From: Caldimicrobium sp.
Lineage (GTDB): Bacteria; Desulfobacterota; Thermodesulfobacteria; Thermodesulfobacteriales; Thermodesulfobacteriaceae
NCBI GenBank assembly: GCA_025059715.1
Contig: JANXCE010000012.1
Location: 1 to 55,589, forward strand
DNA: 55,589 bases
Direction: 5' to 3'
Part shown: one piece after another, positions 54,579 to 55,589 of the stretch
Layout: the number at the start of each line of letters is the position of its first letter
Position numbering within the stretch: position 1 is the stretch's first letter
Made by a program: the position numbers and the translations under genes
The notes under the pieces: generated by a model
What the model saw: the letters and a program-made list of their open reading frames with translations, nothing else
The model's database searches: none
What the model was told of the DNA's origin: nothing

Positions 54579-55168
54579 AATTTGTTAAAAGCAAGGATAA
54601 AGAGTTCTCTACTACCCTTTCGCGTTGCGGTAGGTTTAAAAATTTTAACATTTTTAAAGAATTTTTCAAATTCTCTTCGCACAGATAAAAGTTCTGGTCC
54701 ATCAAAAATTTTGACCACAAGAGAACCACCTTTTTTTAGTAGAACTTTAGAGAGCTCTAAGGCTCGCAAAGCTAATTCTGTAGATCTCAAATGATCGGTA
54801 ATTTCAATGCCGGTGGTCTTAGGGGCAAGATCACTGAGTATAAGGTCAAACTCTTCAATTCCTAAGGACCGCAAATCCTCGGGAGTGAGCGCAAAGACAT
54901 CCTTTTGTAAAAAAACGAAAAGTTTGGAGGAAAATTTTACGGGTTGCTGGTCTACTCCCACTACTTTTCCTTGGGGACCAACTATTTCACAGGCATATTG
55001 AGACCAAGAACCAGGGCTTGCCCCTAAATCAAGAACTCTAAATCCAGGTCTAATAAGTTTATACTTTTTTTGAATTTCCATTAACTTAAATACCGATCTT
55101 GCAGGATATCCCTTCTCCTTTGCTAATTTGGCCCACTTATCAAACCAGGGATTCCCTTTAGAAGACAT
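54575..55168 (-). CDS. rlmE: 23S rRNA 2'-O-methyltransferase RlmE
   Basis: FtsJ/RrmJ family (197 residues), methylating the ribose of U2552 in the A loop. The SAM site is VLDLGASPGSWSQYA, and the K-D-K-E set is seen in ARSVFKL, LSDLAPKTTG, VVKIFDGPE and TRKGSRELFIL. It heads the six-gene minus-strand operon; AGAGGGGT precedes its ATG. Confidence 0.95.
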   Translation of the reverse strand: MSSKGNPWFDKWAKLAKEKGYPARSVFKLMEIQKKYKLIRPGFRVLDLGASPGSWSQYACEIVGPQGKVVGVDQQPVKFSSKLFVFLQKDVFALTPEDLRSLGIEEFDLILSDLAPKTTGIEITDHLRSTELALRALELSKVLLKKGGSLVVKIFDGPELLSVRREFEKFFKNVKIFKPTATRKGSRELFILAFNKL

Positions 55169-55326
55169 ACCCCTCTAACCCTATGTCAAGCCTTCTTCAA
55201 AATATATGTTATAGATTAATCCCATTTTCCTTCTTGGGGAGGCTCAATTTTATATCGATCTCAAAGACCTACACAATCTCAGCACATGACCCCTATAGCA
55301 TCCCTTTTAAACATGACAAAAATTAG

Positions 55327-55354
55327 TTGACAGATCTAGAAATTTTTTTATAAT
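55327..55354 (+). promoter_or_regulatory. Consensus promoter of the right-edge gene
   Basis: TTGACA (55327-55332), 16 bp, TATAAT (55349-55354): a perfect match to both consensus boxes, the strongest promoter in the window. The leader contains a GGGGG ribosome-binding site before ATG 55387. Confidence 0.75.
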
Positions 55355-55386
55355 AAAGAACAAAATTAAAAAATTTGGGGGCAAAA

Positions 55387-55589
55387 ATGAGGGATAGGGG
55401 TTCGATTTTAAAAAACTTTTTTCTTGCTGGCGTTATAGGGGTAACATTATTAATAATAGCTTTCCTGTTTATTATTTATGAAATAAATTCTCTCCGAGGT
55501 TGGAGCGCTACCGTAAATTTCACGGGTATCCTGAGATATTCCTCTCAATATATCCCAAAAGAAATTAAGAGTTATTACATACAGGTGTG
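55387..55589 (+). CDS. Partial membrane-anchored envelope protein
   Basis: The first 67 codons of a gene cut by the window edge: basic MRDRGSILKN, one long hydrophobic helix (about 13-32, signal anchor), then an extracytoplasmic start with YSSQYIPKEIKSYYIQV. The pattern IPKEIKSYY resembles the entry to lytic transglycosylase domains, but too little is visible to assign it. Confidence 0.65.
   Translation, partial: MRDRGSILKNFFLAGVIGVTLLIIAFLFIIYEINSLRGWSATVNFTGILRYSSQYIPKEIKSYYIQV

Overview
The window looks like a chromosome segment of a low-GC, thermophilic, anaerobic, Gram-negative bacterium, most plausibly a member of the Thermodesulfobacteriota (Thermodesulfobacterium/Caldimicrobium-like). 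The lineage call is inference. It rests on very AT-rich intergenic DNA, Lys/Glu/Ile-rich proteins, futalosine-pathway menaquinone synthesis (mqnE), a four-subunit pyruvate:ferredoxin oxidoreductase, an adenosylcobalamin-dependent ribonucleotide reductase, a DUF6178 protein, and outer-membrane and lipoprotein genes. Promoters are unusually regular: TTGACN, 16 bp, then TAAAAT/TATAAT.

Layout. 1-7.1 kb, minus strand: ApbE-like UPF0280 protein, an orphan fumarase beta subunit, an IscR-like Rrf2 regulator, greA, a PurH with only the AICAR transformylase domain, a Tiki-like protein, a small protein, and a PfpI/tpx stress pair; two copies of a MITE-like repeat lie here. 7.5-11.7 kb, plus: mqnE translationally coupled to a PBP-PAS-GAF-PAS-GGDEF-EAL protein. 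11.8-22.8 kb, plus: the most interesting region, cbiMNQO cobalt transport followed by a TonB-dependent receptor, an exported CbiZ, a DUF2162-ExbB fusion, an ExbD-like DUF2149 protein and a membrane-anchored CobN-like chelatase. 22.9-25.9 kb: porCDAB. 26-28.2 kb: katG (minus). 28.3-29.6 kb: a third MITE end, 33-bp repeats and an Rpn-type nuclease. 30.3-36.4 kb, plus: acylphosphatase, M20 peptidase, comF, ruvB, panB, an NrdG-like radical SAM protein and serS. 36.3-39.4 kb, minus: nuclease lipoprotein, queA, lysA. 40.2-41.6 kb: tRNA-Leu(CAG) and endonuclease Q. 41.7-42.4 kb: a frameshifted secreted-protein pseudogene. 42.5-50.4 kb, minus: a small lipoprotein and an eight-gene operon rplS-rnhB-yraN-DUF6178-nrdJ-hom-CheD-like-HDOD. 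50.4-50.7 kb: an IS3-family remnant. 50.7-55.2 kb, minus: rlmE-sbcD-dapB-DUF364-membrane protein-murI. The window ends inside a plus-strand envelope gene.

How the genes may work together. The 11.8-22.8 kb locus reads as a tetrapyrrole/corrinoid capture and processing line. The receptor would import a corrinoid into the periplasm, exported CbiZ would cut its nucleotide-loop amide, and the anchored CobN-like chelatase, energised by an ExbB/ExbD-like motor encoded with it, would remodel or strip the metal. CbiMNQO would import the released cobalt. The two transcription units share a 19-nt imperfect dyad at their promoters, which suggests co-regulation. Cobalamin demand is visible in the same window (nrdJ). 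The dechelation direction is a hypothesis, argued by analogy with the CobN-like HmuS/ExbB/DUF2149 haem loci of Bacteroidota.

Signs of decay and mobility are scattered: MITE-like repeats, an IS3 end, an Rpn gene, two or three degenerate coding remnants, and a frameshift separating NrdJ from its C-terminal cysteine tail.
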